Shown piece after piece: positions 28,385 through 40,694 of a stretch of DNA of 64,000 nt. The DNA lies in contig NZ_CP041696.1 in the NCBI RefSeq assembly GCF_007362955.1, positions 310,001-374,000 of the forward strand, read 5' to 3'. This DNA comes from Lysinibacillus fusiformis (GTDB lineage: Bacteria; Bacillota; Bacilli; Bacillales_A; Planococcaceae). Every line of letters starts with the position of its first letter. Position 1 is the first letter of the stretch. The position numbers and the translations under genes were made by a program. Below the pieces are notes generated by a model. That model made no database searches, was not told where the DNA came from, and saw only the letters and a list, made by a program, of their open reading frames with translations.

Positions 28385-28505
28385 CATTTTAAGTGGGTTT
28401 TTGCCCAAGTCTTGTCGTTATTGAGTTTGTACGCATTATATTGTCATTTACTCACGCACAGCCAAGTGTGAGAAAAGCCACTTTCGACAAGGCTACACAC
28501 CTCTT

Positions 28506-29243
28506 TCATTCAAATTCATAAGAAATTGCAGACAGTGCATAAAGTGGTGCTGTTTCTGCTCGTAAAATTCTTGGTCCAAGAGACATTGTTTGTGCGCCTG
28601 CTTCGAGTAGTGCTTGTGCTTCTTTACGTGCAATGCCACCCTCTGGACCGAAGATGATCAGTATTGATTTCGCCCCCTTATCATGCACGTTTTTTAGTTT
28701 CTCCGCAAATCTTGTGCGTTTTTCAGCCTTCGCATCCTCTTCATCTGCGATAAAAACAGCGTCAAATTTGTTCACATTTGCGACTAATTGCTTAAAACTA
28801 ATTGGATCGTGAATGACAGGTATATGGGTACGATGTGACTGTTCCGCAGCCTCTTTCGCAATTTTTTGCAAACGTTCCTGCTTTTTAGCTCCCTTTTTTG
28901 TGTCCCATTTTACAATGGAACGTTCGGCTTCAAATGGTAATAGTGCATACATTCCAAGCTCTGTTGCTTTTTGTGATATGAGTTCAAGCTTATCTCCCTT
29001 AGGTAAACCACAAGCCACTGATACACGGACAGGCAGCTCTGGTGAAGGAATTGTACGGCCAGTTGGTTGAACAAGCACTTCATCATTTTCGAATGCTGTA
29101 ATTGTGCAAATATGCGCCTTATTTTCAGCAACAACGACGATTTCCGCGCCTTCCTTCATACGCATCACACGAGCAATATGACGTGCATCTTCTCCAATAA
29201 TACGCGCAGCTTCAATACCCGTCTCGATGAAATAACGTTGCAT
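28506..29243 (-). CDS. rsmE: 16S rRNA m3U1498 methyltransferase RsmE
   Basis: SPOUT-class methyltransferase, 245 aa. Start ATG 29243 (MQRYFIETG) with AAGGAGGG; a longer reading overlaps prmA without a ribosome site. N-terminal PUA-like domain (1-70), C-terminal trefoil knot with IIFGPEGGIARKEA (about 195-208) and LGPRILRAETAP (about 220-231), the SAM-binding loops. It follows prmA by 76 bp. Its usual downstream partner mtaB lies 16 kb away across the island. Confidence 0.95.
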   Translation of the reverse strand: MQRYFIETGIEAARIIGEDARHIARVMRMKEGAEIVVVAENKAHICTITAFENDEVLVQPTGRTIPSPELPVRVSVACGLPKGDKLELISQKATELGMYALLPFEAERSIVKWDTKKGAKKQERLQKIAKEAAEQSHRTHIPVIHDPISFKQLVANVNKFDAVFIADEEDAKAEKRTRFAEKLKNVHDKGAKSILIIFGPEGGIARKEAQALLEAGAQTMSLGPRILRAETAPLYALSAISYEFE

Positions 29244-29319
29244 ATTATTCCCTCCTTCACATGAAGAAAACGCCCAACCGCAAGCACTCGGCTCACGATT
29301 TGGCGCTTCCTCAGTCAAT

Positions 29320-30261
29320 TTATTGTGGACGACGGGCGATAATGGCTACCCAATCTTCCATTAGTAATACTTCTTCAATCACAAAGCCAGAAGCTTCGAG
29401 CGCTGCTTTCACATCATCACGTTTAGCGCCAATGATGCCTGAAGTGACATATAATCCACCTGGTTTAACAATTGTAAATGCATCGTCTGTAAAGGACATA
29501 ATAATTTCTGCTAAAATATTGGCCACTACGACATCGGCAGGTTCTTTCACCGTATCAAGCAAGTTGCCATGGAAGACAGTTACTTTATCGTCTACATGGT
29601 TTAACGCCACATTTTCCTTTGCTGAACGTACAGCTACTTCGTCTAAATCAAGCGCATGAACACTTTTAGCACCGAGCATGGCTGCGCCAATTGAAAGGAC
29701 GCCAGAACCTGTACCGATATCGACTACCTGATCGCCTTCTTTTACGACCTTTTCAAGTCCTTGTAAACACATGACAGTCGTTGGATGTGTGCCTGTTCCA
29801 AATGCCATCCCAGGGTCTAATTCAATAATCAATTCATCCGTTGAAACAGGAGTATAGTCTTCCCATGTTGGTACAATTGTAAAGCGTTCAGATATTTTTA
29901 CAGGGTGATAGTATTGCTTCCACGCTGTCGCCCAATCTTCCTCGTTTACTTCAACAATGGATACAACATTTTGACCAATATCGATATTGAAATTTGTTAA
30001 ATTTGTAATAGCCGCTTTAATTTCTTCGACTGTTTCATTTAAAAAACTAGACTCCGATAAGTAAGCCTTAACGATCACACCATCTTTTGGAAAATCATCC
30101 TCATTTAGTGCATAAATTTCACCAAACTGATCTTCGCGTGGCTTCGCATATTCAGCAGAATCTTCAATTACAACACCACTAGCCCCTGCTTCATGCAAAA
30201 TATTTGAAATTGCTTCCACCGCTTCATTTTTTGTATGAATGGATAATTCTGACCACTTCAC
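29320..30261 (-). CDS. prmA: Ribosomal protein L11 methyltransferase
   Basis: Trimethylates L11. 313 aa: N-terminal substrate-recognition domain (1-100), then a Rossmann SAM domain with [15 protein letters not shown] (about 180-194) and the motif VVANILAEI (about 243-251). It follows dnaJ by 21 bp, the standard order in Bacilli (yqeT). Confidence 0.96.
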   Translation of the reverse strand: MKWSELSIHTKNEAVEAISNILHEAGASGVVIEDSAEYAKPREDQFGEIYALNEDDFPKDGVIVKAYLSESSFLNETVEEIKAAITNLTNFNIDIGQNVVSIVEVNEEDWATAWKQYYHPVKISERFTIVPTWEDYTPVSTDELIIELDPGMAFGTGTHPTTVMCLQGLEKVVKEGDQVVDIGTGSGVLSIGAAMLGAKSVHALDLDEVAVRSAKENVALNHVDDKVTVFHGNLLDTVKEPADVVVANILAEIIMSFTDDAFTIVKPGGLYVTSGIIGAKRDDVKAALEASGFVIEEVLLMEDWVAIIARRPQ

Positions 30262-30282
30262 GTAGCTCTTCAGCTCCTCTAA

Positions 30283-31395
30283 TTATTCACCTTGGAATTT
30301 TTTCTTTATCTTATCAAACAGTGAGCTTCCTTGTTCTTCAGGAATATCGCCACTAATTTCTGCAAATTCACGTAGTAATTGCTTTTGCTTTTCCGTTAAT
30401 TTTTCTGGCGTGATAACTTTGACAGTTACATATTGGTTACCTGTTCCGTAGCCATGTACATTTTTCACACCTTTGTCTTTTAAGCGGAATTGTGCACCTG
30501 ATTGTGTCCCAGCAGGGATACGTAATTTCACTTTACCATGTACAGTCGGTACCTCAATTTCATCTCCAAGAGCTGCTTGTGGGAATGTTAGTTTTAATTC
30601 GTAATAAATATCATCGCCATCACGTTCAAATTCATTGTGCCCCTGTACGCGGAACATAATATACAAGTCACCCGCTGGACCACCGTTGATACCAGGTTCA
30701 CCTTGACCTGAAACACGAATTTGTTGCCCATCATCAACACCTGCTGGGATTGAAACTTTGATTTTTTTACGTTTTTGGACTTTTCCTTCTCCACGACAAG
30801 TTGAACATTTTTCTTTGATGATGTTACCGGTACCATGACATGTCGAACAAGTTCGACGATTCATCATACGACCGAAAGGTGTGTCTACTGCTTGATTTAC
30901 TTGACCTGCTCCATTACATATTGAACATGTCTCAGGATTTGTACCTGGTTTAGCGCCAGAACCATGACATGTGTCGCATGTTTCATCTTTTGGGATTTCA
31001 ATATCAGTTTCCTTACCAAAAATTGCTTCCTCAAATTTAATGTTCATACGATATTGCAGGTCATCCCCTTTGCGTGGTGCATTCGGGTCTTGACGACGAC
31101 CGCCACCGCCAAAGAATGAACTGAAAATATCCTCGAAGCCGCCAAAGCCGCCGCCGCCTCCACCAAAGCCTGCATTTGGATCTTCATGGCCAAATTGGTC
31201 ATAGCGCGATTTCTTTTGTTCGTCACTTAGAACTTCATAAGCTTCAGCGATTTCTTTGAATTTTTCATCTGCTCCTGGTTCTTTGTTAATATCAGGATGG
31301 TATTGCTTTGATAGTTTACGGTATGCTTTTTTAATGTCATCTTTTGAAGCCGATTTTGTTAAACCAAGCACCTCGTAGTAATCGCGTTTCTCCAT
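30283..31395 (-). CDS. dnaJ: Co-chaperone DnaJ
   Basis: 370 aa: J domain with HPD at 33-35, Gly/Phe-rich linker (about 75-105), four zinc-binding CxxCxGxG repeats (about 140-215) and two C-terminal beta domains. It delivers substrates to DnaK and stimulates its ATPase. The dnaK terminator lies upstream, so dnaJ is partly read through from the hrcA operon or separately transcribed. Confidence 0.98.
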   Translation of the reverse strand: MEKRDYYEVLGLTKSASKDDIKKAYRKLSKQYHPDINKEPGADEKFKEIAEAYEVLSDEQKKSRYDQFGHEDPNAGFGGGGGGFGGFEDIFSSFFGGGGRRQDPNAPRKGDDLQYRMNIKFEEAIFGKETDIEIPKDETCDTCHGSGAKPGTNPETCSICNGAGQVNQAVDTPFGRMMNRRTCSTCHGTGNIIKEKCSTCRGEGKVQKRKKIKVSIPAGVDDGQQIRVSGQGEPGINGGPAGDLYIMFRVQGHNEFERDGDDIYYELKLTFPQAALGDEIEVPTVHGKVKLRIPAGTQSGAQFRLKDKGVKNVHGYGTGNQYVTVKVITPEKLTEKQKQLLREFAEISGDIPEEQGSSLFDKIKKKFQGE

Positions 31396-31788
31396 GATTC
31401 ACACTCCGCTCTTTTTGCATAAAATCTATTGTAACATGCAGTTAAAAAAACTGCCTCTCTTTTTTCATCATATGAAAAGCTAATTCGTGCCGCTCCGCAC
31501 GCTTCAAGCATTAGCAGGCCAAAAGTAACCTGAAACACATGGCCTAAATGCCTTGACACTAAATCAATAATGCCTCGGCATTATTGCGTCCGGAATCGGG
31601 CTTTGTGCTTGCACAAAGAACTCCTTTCCGATTTCCGTGACATCCGCCGGAGGCTTTAACTTATTTCAGCGGATGTTTGTACACCCGCTGAAAAGTAACT
31701 TAAATCCGCATTCATCTCACCACCTATAGAGGTGGGAGACTTCTGCTGAAAGAAGTTAAAATTTTTCTACTTTGTAAAGAGAAAAGCC
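31396..31788. repeat. Repeat-like hairpin-rich dnaK-dnaJ spacer
   Basis: The spacer contains several hairpins (aataatgcc/ggcattatt at about 31567-31585; gctttgtg/cacaaag at about 31601-31620; an agcggatgt..cccgct stem at about 31667-31695) and, at 31720-31745, cacctatagaggtgggagacttctgctg, a form seen at ends of IS200/IS605-type elements. It is longer than the usual Bacillus spacer and appears to hold an inserted non-coding repeat. Confidence 0.5.
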
Positions 31789-31817
31789 AAAGCCGCAAGC
31801 GGTCTTTGGCTTTTTCA
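31789..31817 (-). terminator. Terminator of dnaK
   Basis: agccaaagccgc / gcggtctttggct stem followed by a T-rich run on the minus strand, directly after the dnaK stop codon. Confidence 0.85.
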
Positions 31818-31837
31818 CTTTACTGTGTTACTTGATA

Positions 31838-33700
<1,863 letters not shown>

Positions 33701-33755
33701 TTAAACGCATTGTTGCGTTTGTTCACTAAATTTAATTTACTAAATAGTGCTATGA

Positions 33756-34337
33756 CTATTCGTTAACAGATACCATTGTTGGGCGTAGTACACGATCTTT
33801 CAAGATATAACCTTTTTGAAGTTCACGTACGATAACACCCGTCTCTTTTTCACTGTCCTGCTCTTGCATGACAGCTTGGTGGATATTCGGGTCAAACTGC
33901 TCACCCTCGGCTTTAATGATCTGTAAGCCTTCTTTTTCAGTTGCTTCTATAAGCGAACGGTACACCATCTCAATGCCTTTCACAATTGATGCCGCTTCAT
34001 CAGAAGTAGCTTCAATTTGTAAAGCACGTTCAAAATTATCTAATACCGGCAATAAATCTGTTAATAAATTTTGTGCACGGTACTTTTCTGCCGCTTCACG
34101 TTCGAGTTGCTGACGACGACGTATATTGTCAAAGTCTGCACGCAGACGTAAATGACGATTCTCTTCGTCATCTAGCTTTGCTTGCAATTCTGCTAGCTTC
34201 ACTTCATACTGCTCTTCAATCGTTAGTTCTACCTGCTCTTCTACTACTTCTTGAGCTTCTGTTTCTACTGCTGTTGATTTGTTTTCTGCTTGTACATCTT
34301 CCTGTACAAGATTTTGGTTTTCAGTTTTTTCAGTCAC
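33756..34337 (-). CDS. grpE: Nucleotide exchange factor GrpE
   Basis: 193 aa: acidic disordered N-terminus (1-45), long coiled coil (48-100), C-terminal beta domain with [15 protein letters not shown] (about 145-159). Releases ADP from DnaK. It follows hrcA by 11 bp and precedes dnaK by 76 bp. Confidence 0.97.
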   Translation of the reverse strand: MTEKTENQNLVQEDVQAENKSTAVETEAQEVVEEQVELTIEEQYEVKLAELQAKLDDEENRHLRLRADFDNIRRRQQLEREAAEKYRAQNLLTDLLPVLDNFERALQIEATSDEAASIVKGIEMVYRSLIEATEKEGLQIIKAEGEQFDPNIHQAVMQEQDSEKETGVIVRELQKGYILKDRVLRPTMVSVNE

Positions 34338-34348
34338 TTGAATCCTCC

Positions 34349-35380
34349 TTAATAATCATTACGATTCTTCGTAAAGGCCTGTGATAAATCCAAGCACATT
34401 ACGTCTAGTAAAGCAACTACACGCTTATAATCCATTCGTGTCGGACCAATGATAGCGATGGCCCCTTGTTGTTCTTCACCAATTGTAAAAGTGGTCGTAA
34501 TGACACTACAGTTCTCCATCTCTAACTGCTTATTTTCTGAGCCTATACGTATGTGAATACCAGATTCATTTGGATGGAAAAGCGATTGCACTTGGCTTGT
34601 CGTTTCCATTAAGTCCAGAATCATGCGGACTTTATTTAAATCGTGGAATTCCGGTTGGTTGAACATATTTGTTTTACCACCATAAAAAATTTTACTTTCC
34701 GAATTATGCATCGTTGCTGATACAAGGGAATGTATAAAATCATCCGCTGATTGTATATGTTGCTGTAGTACAGCAAATACTTCAACCTCGAGTTTTTTTT
34801 GGATTTCATCTAATGACACGCCAACTAAGCGCTCATTTAAGATGTTAACCATCTTCTCAAGCTCAGAAGCGGTAATATTAGGCGGTAAATTAAACATGCG
34901 ATTTTCAACATGCCCGTTATTCGTCACGATAATCGCTACTGCTGTATCACTCGAAAGCGGTACGATGGAAAAGCGTTTCACTCGATGTCTTTGTACATCA
35001 GGTCCTAACAGTATCGACGTATACGATGTCAGCTCTGATAAAATATTGGCAGACTTTCGGATAATATGCTCGACTTCTACTAAACGGTCATTGAAAATTG
35101 ATTGAATTTGTTGAATATCCTTAGAGTTAATACCTTGTGGATTCAACAAATGATCTACATAAAATCTATACCCCTTTTCCGAAGGCACTCGACCAGAGGA
35201 AGTGTGAGTTTTTTCTAAAAAACCTAACTCCTCTAAATCCGCCATTTCGTTTCGAATTGTGGCTGGACTAAATGTAATCTCGTGTTTTTTTGAGATTTGG
35301 CGAGAACCTACCGGCTGTGCATACGTAATAAAGTCGTCTACGATGACTTGTAATATCTGTAATTGCCGATTCGTAAGCAT
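34349..35380 (-). CDS. hrcA: Heat-inducible transcription repressor HrcA
   Basis: 343 aa from the ATG at 35380 ([13 protein letters not shown]), with AGAGGTGAT upstream. The longer reading to 35401 would begin inside the CIRCE operator and is rejected. N-terminal winged helix ([13 protein letters not shown], then [18 protein letters not shown]), GAF-like dimerisation domain behind. It represses the operon it heads; GroEL assists its folding in Bacillus. Confidence 0.97.
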   Translation of the reverse strand: MLTNRQLQILQVIVDDFITYAQPVGSRQISKKHEITFSPATIRNEMADLEELGFLEKTHTSSGRVPSEKGYRFYVDHLLNPQGINSKDIQQIQSIFNDRLVEVEHIIRKSANILSELTSYTSILLGPDVQRHRVKRFSIVPLSSDTAVAIIVTNNGHVENRMFNLPPNITASELEKMVNILNERLVGVSLDEIQKKLEVEVFAVLQQHIQSADDFIHSLVSATMHNSESKIFYGGKTNMFNQPEFHDLNKVRMILDLMETTSQVQSLFHPNESGIHIRIGSENKQLEMENCSVITTTFTIGEEQQGAIAIIGPTRMDYKRVVALLDVMCLDLSQAFTKNRNDY

Positions 35381-35394
35381 GATTATCACCTCTG

Positions 35395-35421
35395 TTAGCA
35401 CTCGACTAAGAGGAGTGCTAA
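35395..35421. promoter_or_regulatory. CIRCE operator (perfect)
   Basis: TTAGCACTC (35395-35403), 9-nt spacer, GAGTGCTAA (35413-35421): an exact consensus CIRCE. It lies 15 bp upstream of the hrcA ATG, with TATAAT a few bases further upstream on the minus strand. HrcA repression of hrcA-grpE-dnaK-dnaJ is predicted. Confidence 0.97.
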
Positions 35422-35469
35422 TACTATTATAAAGTTATCAAATCCCACATTTTCTGTCAATGGAATCGC

Positions 35470-36615
35470 TCAATCTTCTAGTAAAAATTCTTGAAAAACT
35501 TCATTTCCAACAAAACGGCCTTTTCGTGTAAGACGAATACCGACATTATCATGTTGCAACAAGTCCTCTAAAACTAATTTATCAATGACATGTCCATAAT
35601 GCATTTGCATGGACTCTTTAAATTTTTCTTCATATATACTGTGAGAAACGCCTTCTGTTTTACGTAACCCTAAAAACATTTGCTCTTCCCGTTTTTCAGC
35701 CTCCGTTACTACATGCTCATGCATAATCGGCAATTCTCCAGCACCTAATGCATCCATATATTTTTTTAACGGTCCGTGATTTGAATAACGAATTCCACCC
35801 AAATATCCATGTGCCCCTGCACCAAAACCTGCATATTCGTCGTTTTCCCAATAAATTTTGTTATGCGTTGAAGCAAAATTAGAACGCGCGAAATTACTAA
35901 TTTCATATTGCTGAAGTCCATGCGCTTCCATCTCTTGCATAAGGACATCGTACATATCCGCTTCTAAATCTTCAGTCGGTAATTTCAGCTTACCTTTCGC
36001 ATACTGGTTATAAAAAATCGTTTTTGGCTCCACTATAAGTGAGTACGCTGAAAAATGTGGTAAGTCGAGCGTAAATGCTTTTTCTAATGAGTCCGTCCAT
36101 TGCGCCATTGTTTGACCTGGCAAACCGTACATTAAATCGATGCTAATATTTTCAAACCCAACCTTTTTAGCCAAAGCTATCGTTTCATATACGTGTACAT
36201 TACTATGTGTGCGACCAATTTTCTTTAGCAAATCTTGATCAAATGACTGTACACCCATACTCAATCGATTAACACCACCATCAAACAGTGCGCGCATTTT
36301 TGCCTCAGATAGTTCATCAGGATTGGCCTCTGATGTAAATTCTGTCACACTATGCATCGGAATATACGTGCGAATAAGTTCGAGTAGTCGCTCCAACTGT
36401 TCTGGGGACAATGCAGTAGGTGTCCCACCTCCTAGAAATATCGTTTCTATTTGTTTGAACCTGCTAGGTTGCTTCATAGTCGCTAGGGCCATCTCCTTCC
36501 CAAGCGCTTCTATATATTCATCGACCGGTTGATTTTTAAAATAAAATTTATTGAAATCGCAATAATTGCAGATTTGATGACAAAAAGGAATATGAATGTA
36601 AACACCCCGTGCCAT
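35470..36615 (-). CDS. hemW: Radical-SAM heme chaperone HemW
   Basis: 381 aa. The radical-SAM CxxxCxxC is C12, C16, C19 (PFCHQICNYCDF), followed by GGGTPT and the C-terminal HemW domain. It lacks the extra N-terminal residues of true coproporphyrinogen dehydrogenase HemN, so the heme-chaperone name is preferred. AAGGGA-type site upstream. In Bacillus lepA precedes it; here a chromate-transporter gene does. Confidence 0.94.
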   Translation of the reverse strand: MARGVYIHIPFCHQICNYCDFNKFYFKNQPVDEYIEALGKEMALATMKQPSRFKQIETIFLGGGTPTALSPEQLERLLELIRTYIPMHSVTEFTSEANPDELSEAKMRALFDGGVNRLSMGVQSFDQDLLKKIGRTHSNVHVYETIALAKKVGFENISIDLMYGLPGQTMAQWTDSLEKAFTLDLPHFSAYSLIVEPKTIFYNQYAKGKLKLPTEDLEADMYDVLMQEMEAHGLQQYEISNFARSNFASTHNKIYWENDEYAGFGAGAHGYLGGIRYSNHGPLKKYMDALGAGELPIMHEHVVTEAEKREEQMFLGLRKTEGVSHSIYEEKFKESMQMHYGHVIDKLVLEDLLQHDNVGIRLTRKGRFVGNEVFQEFLLED

Positions 36616-36766
36616 AACTATCCCTTCTTTCTTGCTGAGTCTTTTTCCATTTCCTCATTATAAACAATCGTTAAGAAGAACGCTATGAATCCATCTAGAT
36701 TGAGAATGATAGCTTGATTCAAAATCCAACATCATCAATATCTTTTTATAAATTGCATTATACGCA

Positions 36767-36810
36767 AAAAAAAAATCAAAACCATTAGCAATCTAGTGGT
36801 TTTGATTTCT
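36767..36810 (-). terminator. Terminator of the chromate-transporter gene
   Basis: atcaaaacca / tggttttgat stem followed on the minus strand by a run of ten T. It lies downstream of the transporter stop codon, past repeat copy A. Confidence 0.75.
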
Positions 36811-36840
36811 ATGAAAAGATGTCGATATAAAAATTCCCCT

Positions 36841-36932
36841 ATAAAATGAATCTTCAATCAATGGGGGTTCCCTTCATCTCCACTGATTGCTAGTTAAACC
36901 AATTTGGCTTTTAAGGTCAATTGCTCGCCCTC
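36841..36932 (+). repeat. Dispersed structured repeat, copy A
   Basis: Diverged copy of a unit of about 85 nt also present at 51963-52050 and, inverted, at 46912-46993. Order: aaaatgaa lead, hairpin caatcaatgggg..tctccactgattg, then gttaaaccaatttggctttta. It lies between hemW and the chromate transporter. Confidence 0.75.
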
Positions 36933-36989
36933 CTAGCTGACCCGTCCTCACCTTTCACTTGAGATGGTACCAACTGACCGTAAAATTAC

Positions 36990-38183
36990 CTAATAAAAAA
37001 TAACGCCTACTCCAATTCCTACTATCACAAGTAAATACGGCTGGATTTTCCATCGAATCAAGAGCACTAATAAACCTATTGCAATAAGTATATCCATGCC
37101 GCCCTGAATTGATTGCGTTACGATTGGATGAATAAAAGCGGCTGCTAAAATGCCTACTACCGCTGCATTGACACCAGCCATCATACCTTTCAACCTGGCT
37201 ACACGACTAATTGTCATCCAAAACGGTAGGACGCCAACTATCAGTAAAAATGCTGGAAGAAAGATAGCAATTGTGGCGACAATTGCTCCAGGAATTCCAC
37301 CAATTAACATGCCTATATATGATGCAAATGTAAATAACGGTCCAGGGACAGCCTGTGTAACGCCATAACCTGTGATAAAATCAGATGGACTTATTAAACC
37401 ACTTTGAACAAATTGTGTCTCTAGTAGTGGGAATACAACATGACCTCCACCAAAAACTAATGCGCCAGAGATATAAAATTTTTCTATAATAGTGAGCCAC
37501 TCAAATTGAAAAAGTGAACTAGCTACAGGTAAGCCGATGAGTAAAATTACAAATAATAATAATAATAAAGTCGCCGTTGTTTTCGAAATAGGCAATATGA
37601 TACCCGCGGATTCTTTGTTTGCAGTGCTTTCTTTTAAAAACTTCATGCCCACTAAAGCTGCGACAATTATAACAACCATTTGAGCAAATGGATTCATCCA
37701 AAAAAGCAATACGCTCAGAGCCAATAAGGTGATTAGAAAGTGTCGTAGGCTGGGAATTAACTTTTTTGACATATCCCAAATAGCTTGTGCAACAATTGCA
37801 ACAGCCACTAGTTTTAAGCCATGGATCCATTCCATCTCCATTTCCGTGTGTGCATAAAAATATGCGAATACCATTAATAACAATACAGAGGGTAAGGTAA
37901 AGCCAATAAAAGAAGCAATACTTCCCAACAATCCGCCACGAAGTAGACCTATCCCCATTCCCACCTGACTCGATGCAGGACCTGGTAGAAATTGACTCAA
38001 CGCCACTAAATTACTATATTCTTTGTCAGTTAACCATTGCCGATTTTGAACATATTCATTTTGAAAATACCCTAAATGTGCGGTTGGGCCACCAAAAGAA
38101 GTACAACCTAATTTAAAGGAAACGACAAAAATCTCCAATATATTTCGCAACTCTTCAACTACTTTCCATGTCATATACAACAA
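36990..38183 (-). CDS. Chromate transporter (ChrA/CHR family, fused form)
   Basis: 397 aa with two homologous CHR halves of about six helices each. The first half has the motif GCTSFGGPTAHLGYFQNEYV and LSQFLPGPASSQVGMGIG; the second half has FGGGHVVFPLLE and VTQAVPGPLFTFASYIG. The family exports chromate. An in-frame ATG (38174) may be the start; no good ribosome site distinguishes them. It is followed by a terminator. Confidence 0.9.
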   Translation of the reverse strand: MLYMTWKVVEELRNILEIFVVSFKLGCTSFGGPTAHLGYFQNEYVQNRQWLTDKEYSNLVALSQFLPGPASSQVGMGIGLLRGGLLGSIASFIGFTLPSVLLLMVFAYFYAHTEMEMEWIHGLKLVAVAIVAQAIWDMSKKLIPSLRHFLITLLALSVLLFWMNPFAQMVVIIVAALVGMKFLKESTANKESAGIILPISKTTATLLLLLFVILLIGLPVASSLFQFEWLTIIEKFYISGALVFGGGHVVFPLLETQFVQSGLISPSDFITGYGVTQAVPGPLFTFASYIGMLIGGIPGAIVATIAIFLPAFLLIVGVLPFWMTISRVARLKGMMAGVNAAVVGILAAAFIHPIVTQSIQGGMDILIAIGLLVLLIRWKIQPYLLVIVGIGVGVIFY

Positions 38184-38260
38184 TTTTACATGGTATATGC
38201 ATTTTTGTAGATTAAGATATTGTTAAAGTTGTTCCACTGTTAAATGGGCATTCCCACCGT

Positions 38261-39133
38261 TCATTTCCCACTAATTTGAATGGCTGGACCAAGTTCTTTA
38301 TCTTGTGCATCAACAGGTATTAACTGATACTTTTTTTCTTTTACATAGAGCGCATCGAAGCGCATTCCCCACATTGTATGCTCTTCATTTAAAGTATAAG
38401 AAGAATCATATCTCCATGTTTTTCCAGAATCATTTAAAATTTTAAATGAGATAGATTCATATAGGCTTTGCGTTGACTGAAAGTATATCGTGGTAGAGAT
38501 CGGTGTAGAGACAACCTTTTCCACCTTAATTACTTGACCATCACTAAGTGACATCGTTTTATTGACAGGAATAATTATTCTATCTTTTAGCAGTTGCTTT
38601 TGTGAAGCATCTATCTTAAATCCCCACGGCTGATCAATCGGTTTTTCCCAGTTCCAATCGTTATAGCGAATATCAAGCTTTAGCGTTTCATTTTGCGGTA
38701 GATCACGCATTTTCACGCTGTTATATATCGTATAGTTTGACTCGGTTTGTTTAATCGTCTGACCGCCATTTCTAACTGTATAATCCTGTCCATTTACTAA
38801 AACTTGTGGAAAGAAAAAAATTTGATAGTCAAAATCTAAATCCTCCACTGGCTCAAAGCTTGCATTCAGTAATATTTGATTATTATCCACCATCACCTCA
38901 TTTAATGTAAAACGCCCAAAGTTGTTCTCAATTGTTTGACCTACAGTGGTTTTGTATGTACTAAAATCAGGCTCATGAGATGTGTTAAAAAAAGAGGCAA
39001 CAAAAGACAAATTAACAATTATTACAGAACTGACTACCAGTATAGACAAAGCAATAAGAAACCATTTTTTGCATAATCGATTATTCTTAGGCTCGTCTTC
39101 GGACAAACGCTGATCACCGGACAACATAAACAC
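38261..39133 (-). CDS. DUF4179/DUF5643-type membrane ectodomain protein
   Basis: 290 aa. Short acidic cytosolic tail, one membrane helix (about 23-46), then a large extracellular beta-rich part that matches the DUF5643 pattern (ILLNASFEPVEDLDF, LDIRYNDWNWEKP, WGFKID). In related proteins the N-terminal tail is an anti-sigma-like region and the ectodomain senses the envelope; here the tail is short and no sigma-factor gene is adjacent. A degraded second copy lies upstream at about 39250-39310. Confidence 0.65.
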   Translation of the reverse strand: MFMLSGDQRLSEDEPKNNRLCKKWFLIALSILVVSSVIIVNLSFVASFFNTSHEPDFSTYKTTVGQTIENNFGRFTLNEVMVDNNQILLNASFEPVEDLDFDYQIFFFPQVLVNGQDYTVRNGGQTIKQTESNYTIYNSVKMRDLPQNETLKLDIRYNDWNWEKPIDQPWGFKIDASQKQLLKDRIIIPVNKTMSLSDGQVIKVEKVVSTPISTTIYFQSTQSLYESISFKILNDSGKTWRYDSSYTLNEEHTMWGMRFDALYVKEKKYQLIPVDAQDKELGPAIQISGK

Positions 39134-39245
39134 CCCCCGTTCTTCGCAAATACAATTCCTTCTTATGATTCATTGTAATAACGAATTACGTATTATATAA
39201 CCAATCGACCCCGTCAACAAAATATACATAAGGAAAAGGCACACA

Positions 39246-39312
39246 GAAAGCTAACCGTTTTCCCAATTCCAATCATCATAGCTATTATCTAACGTTAGAA
39301 CGTGATGTTTTC
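39246..39312 (-). pseudogene. Fragment of a second DUF5643-type gene
   Basis: The minus strand reads HHVLTLDNSYDDWNWENG, clearly related to LKLDIRYNDWNWEKP in the adjacent gene. Only this short piece survives. The rest of 39134-39579 shows no gene. Confidence 0.55.
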
Positions 39313-39579
39313 GAATAAGATTATGGAAACACCGCCAAAAGATTGAATAAGTACGGAATACTTTTTTTAATGTGATTTTGAATATGCTACACAACATTTT
39401 CTGCTGTAATAGCCAAGAATGACTTCTTACCTACTATAACGGTACTTACATCCTAATTCGTTATCATCTCGCGAATCCTATCATAAATAAAAAGACATTT
39501 AACAAAATGTCTACTGTCATAAAACATATTTCACGCAACATAAGAAATAACAATACCGTTAAAGGGGTTGATTCTGTTC

Positions 39580-40311
39580 ATGAAAAAGAAAATCTACTCT
39601 ATAAATATTGGATTGCTGTGTATGGGCATTTTAGCATTTGGTACATACAAATTAATGAACGCTAGAACGTATCAACTGTTTGGTGAAATTACTGCACATG
39701 TAGAGACAGATCAAAAAGTTATCGCTTTAACATTTGATGATGGTCCTACAAAAAAAGTCAATGAACTTCTGCCAATATTAGACCAGTACAATGCCAAGGC
39801 AACATTCTTTCTTATTGGTCAAGAGATCCAGAAACATCCAGAAGAGGCACAGAAAATTGTCACAAACGGTCATCAAATCGGCAATCACACTTTCTCCCAT
39901 CAGCGAATGGTGTTCATAAGTAACGCCTTTATCAAAGAAGAAATTGAAAAAACAGATCAACTAATTCAACGCATCGGCTATACAGATGCAATTGCTGTTC
40001 GACCACCTTATGGCAAAAAACTAATTGGGTTACCTAATTACTTACATAAACATAATCGAGAAACCGTCATGTGGAATTTGGAGCCTGATACGTACTACTC
40101 GACAGCGGAAGAGAAGATTAAATATGTAAAGGATAATATCCAACCAGGCGCCATTATTTTAATGCATCCTATGTATGATGACACTGATAATGAACTACAA
40201 GCCATTGAGGGTATTTTACAAGCACTGACTAATGATGGTTATTCATTTGTTACTGTTAATGAGTTAAAAAATTTAGAAAGCAAAGAAAATTTAAAGAAAG
40301 AATACCCTTAA
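39580..40311 (+). CDS. Polysaccharide deacetylase (NodB domain)
   Basis: 243 aa from ATG 39580; a TTG at 39568 is in frame but too near the ribosome site AAAGGGG. N-terminal membrane anchor/signal (about 5-24). NodB motifs: TFDDGPT with D53 and D54, HTFSH with H103 and H107, RPPYG, and LMHPM near the C-terminus. Probably a metal-dependent cell-wall or peptidoglycan N-acetylglucosamine/muramic deacetylase. Single gene with its own terminator. Confidence 0.92.
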   Translation: MKKKIYSINIGLLCMGILAFGTYKLMNARTYQLFGEITAHVETDQKVIALTFDDGPTKKVNELLPILDQYNAKATFFLIGQEIQKHPEEAQKIVTNGHQIGNHTFSHQRMVFISNAFIKEEIEKTDQLIQRIGYTDAIAVRPPYGKKLIGLPNYLHKHNRETVMWNLEPDTYYSTAEEKIKYVKDNIQPGAIILMHPMYDDTDNELQAIEGILQALTNDGYSFVTVNELKNLESKENLKKEYP

Positions 40312-40421
40312 TGCTACAACTCCAATAATATTAAAATTAGAAATTCAATAGTAATTTCCATAACAAAAATTATTGTAGAAAATTATGCGATTGATGATTA
40401 GTTTTCTGTTCTGAGTAGTGG

Positions 40422-40448
40422 TATCTCACATAATTTGTGAGATACCTT
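40422..40448 (+). terminator. Terminator of the deacetylase gene
   Basis: ggtatctcac / gtgagatacc perfect 10-bp stem followed by a pyrimidine-rich tail. No gene in 40312-40694 otherwise; promoter signals of the decarboxylase gene are expected at 40600-40690. Confidence 0.75.
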
Positions 40449-40694
40449 CTCCTCTTTCCTCTTATAAAATAAAGAAAAATCCTTTCTTCCACTTATGCTA
40501 AGTGATTATAAAATCATCATCCTTTCTCCTAATCATGCCATCTCAATGAGTTAGATTATTGAGAAATGTCAAAATTTAATATCCCAGGCAAATATTAATA
40601 TATTTTCTATTATAGTATGTTATTATAATTTTAGAAAAATGGCCTATTGTTAATGTAACAATAACGAAATATGAACTATAAAGGATGATGAAAG

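Noticed and set aside
12567-28505. First island considered as a complete prophage
   Set aside because: No terminase, portal, capsid, tail or lysis genes; only scattered phage-type remnants.
35421-35470. TTGACA as -35 of the hrcA promoter
   Set aside because: It is 23 nt from the TATAAT, too far for a standard spacer; only the CIRCE and the TATAAT-like box are reported.
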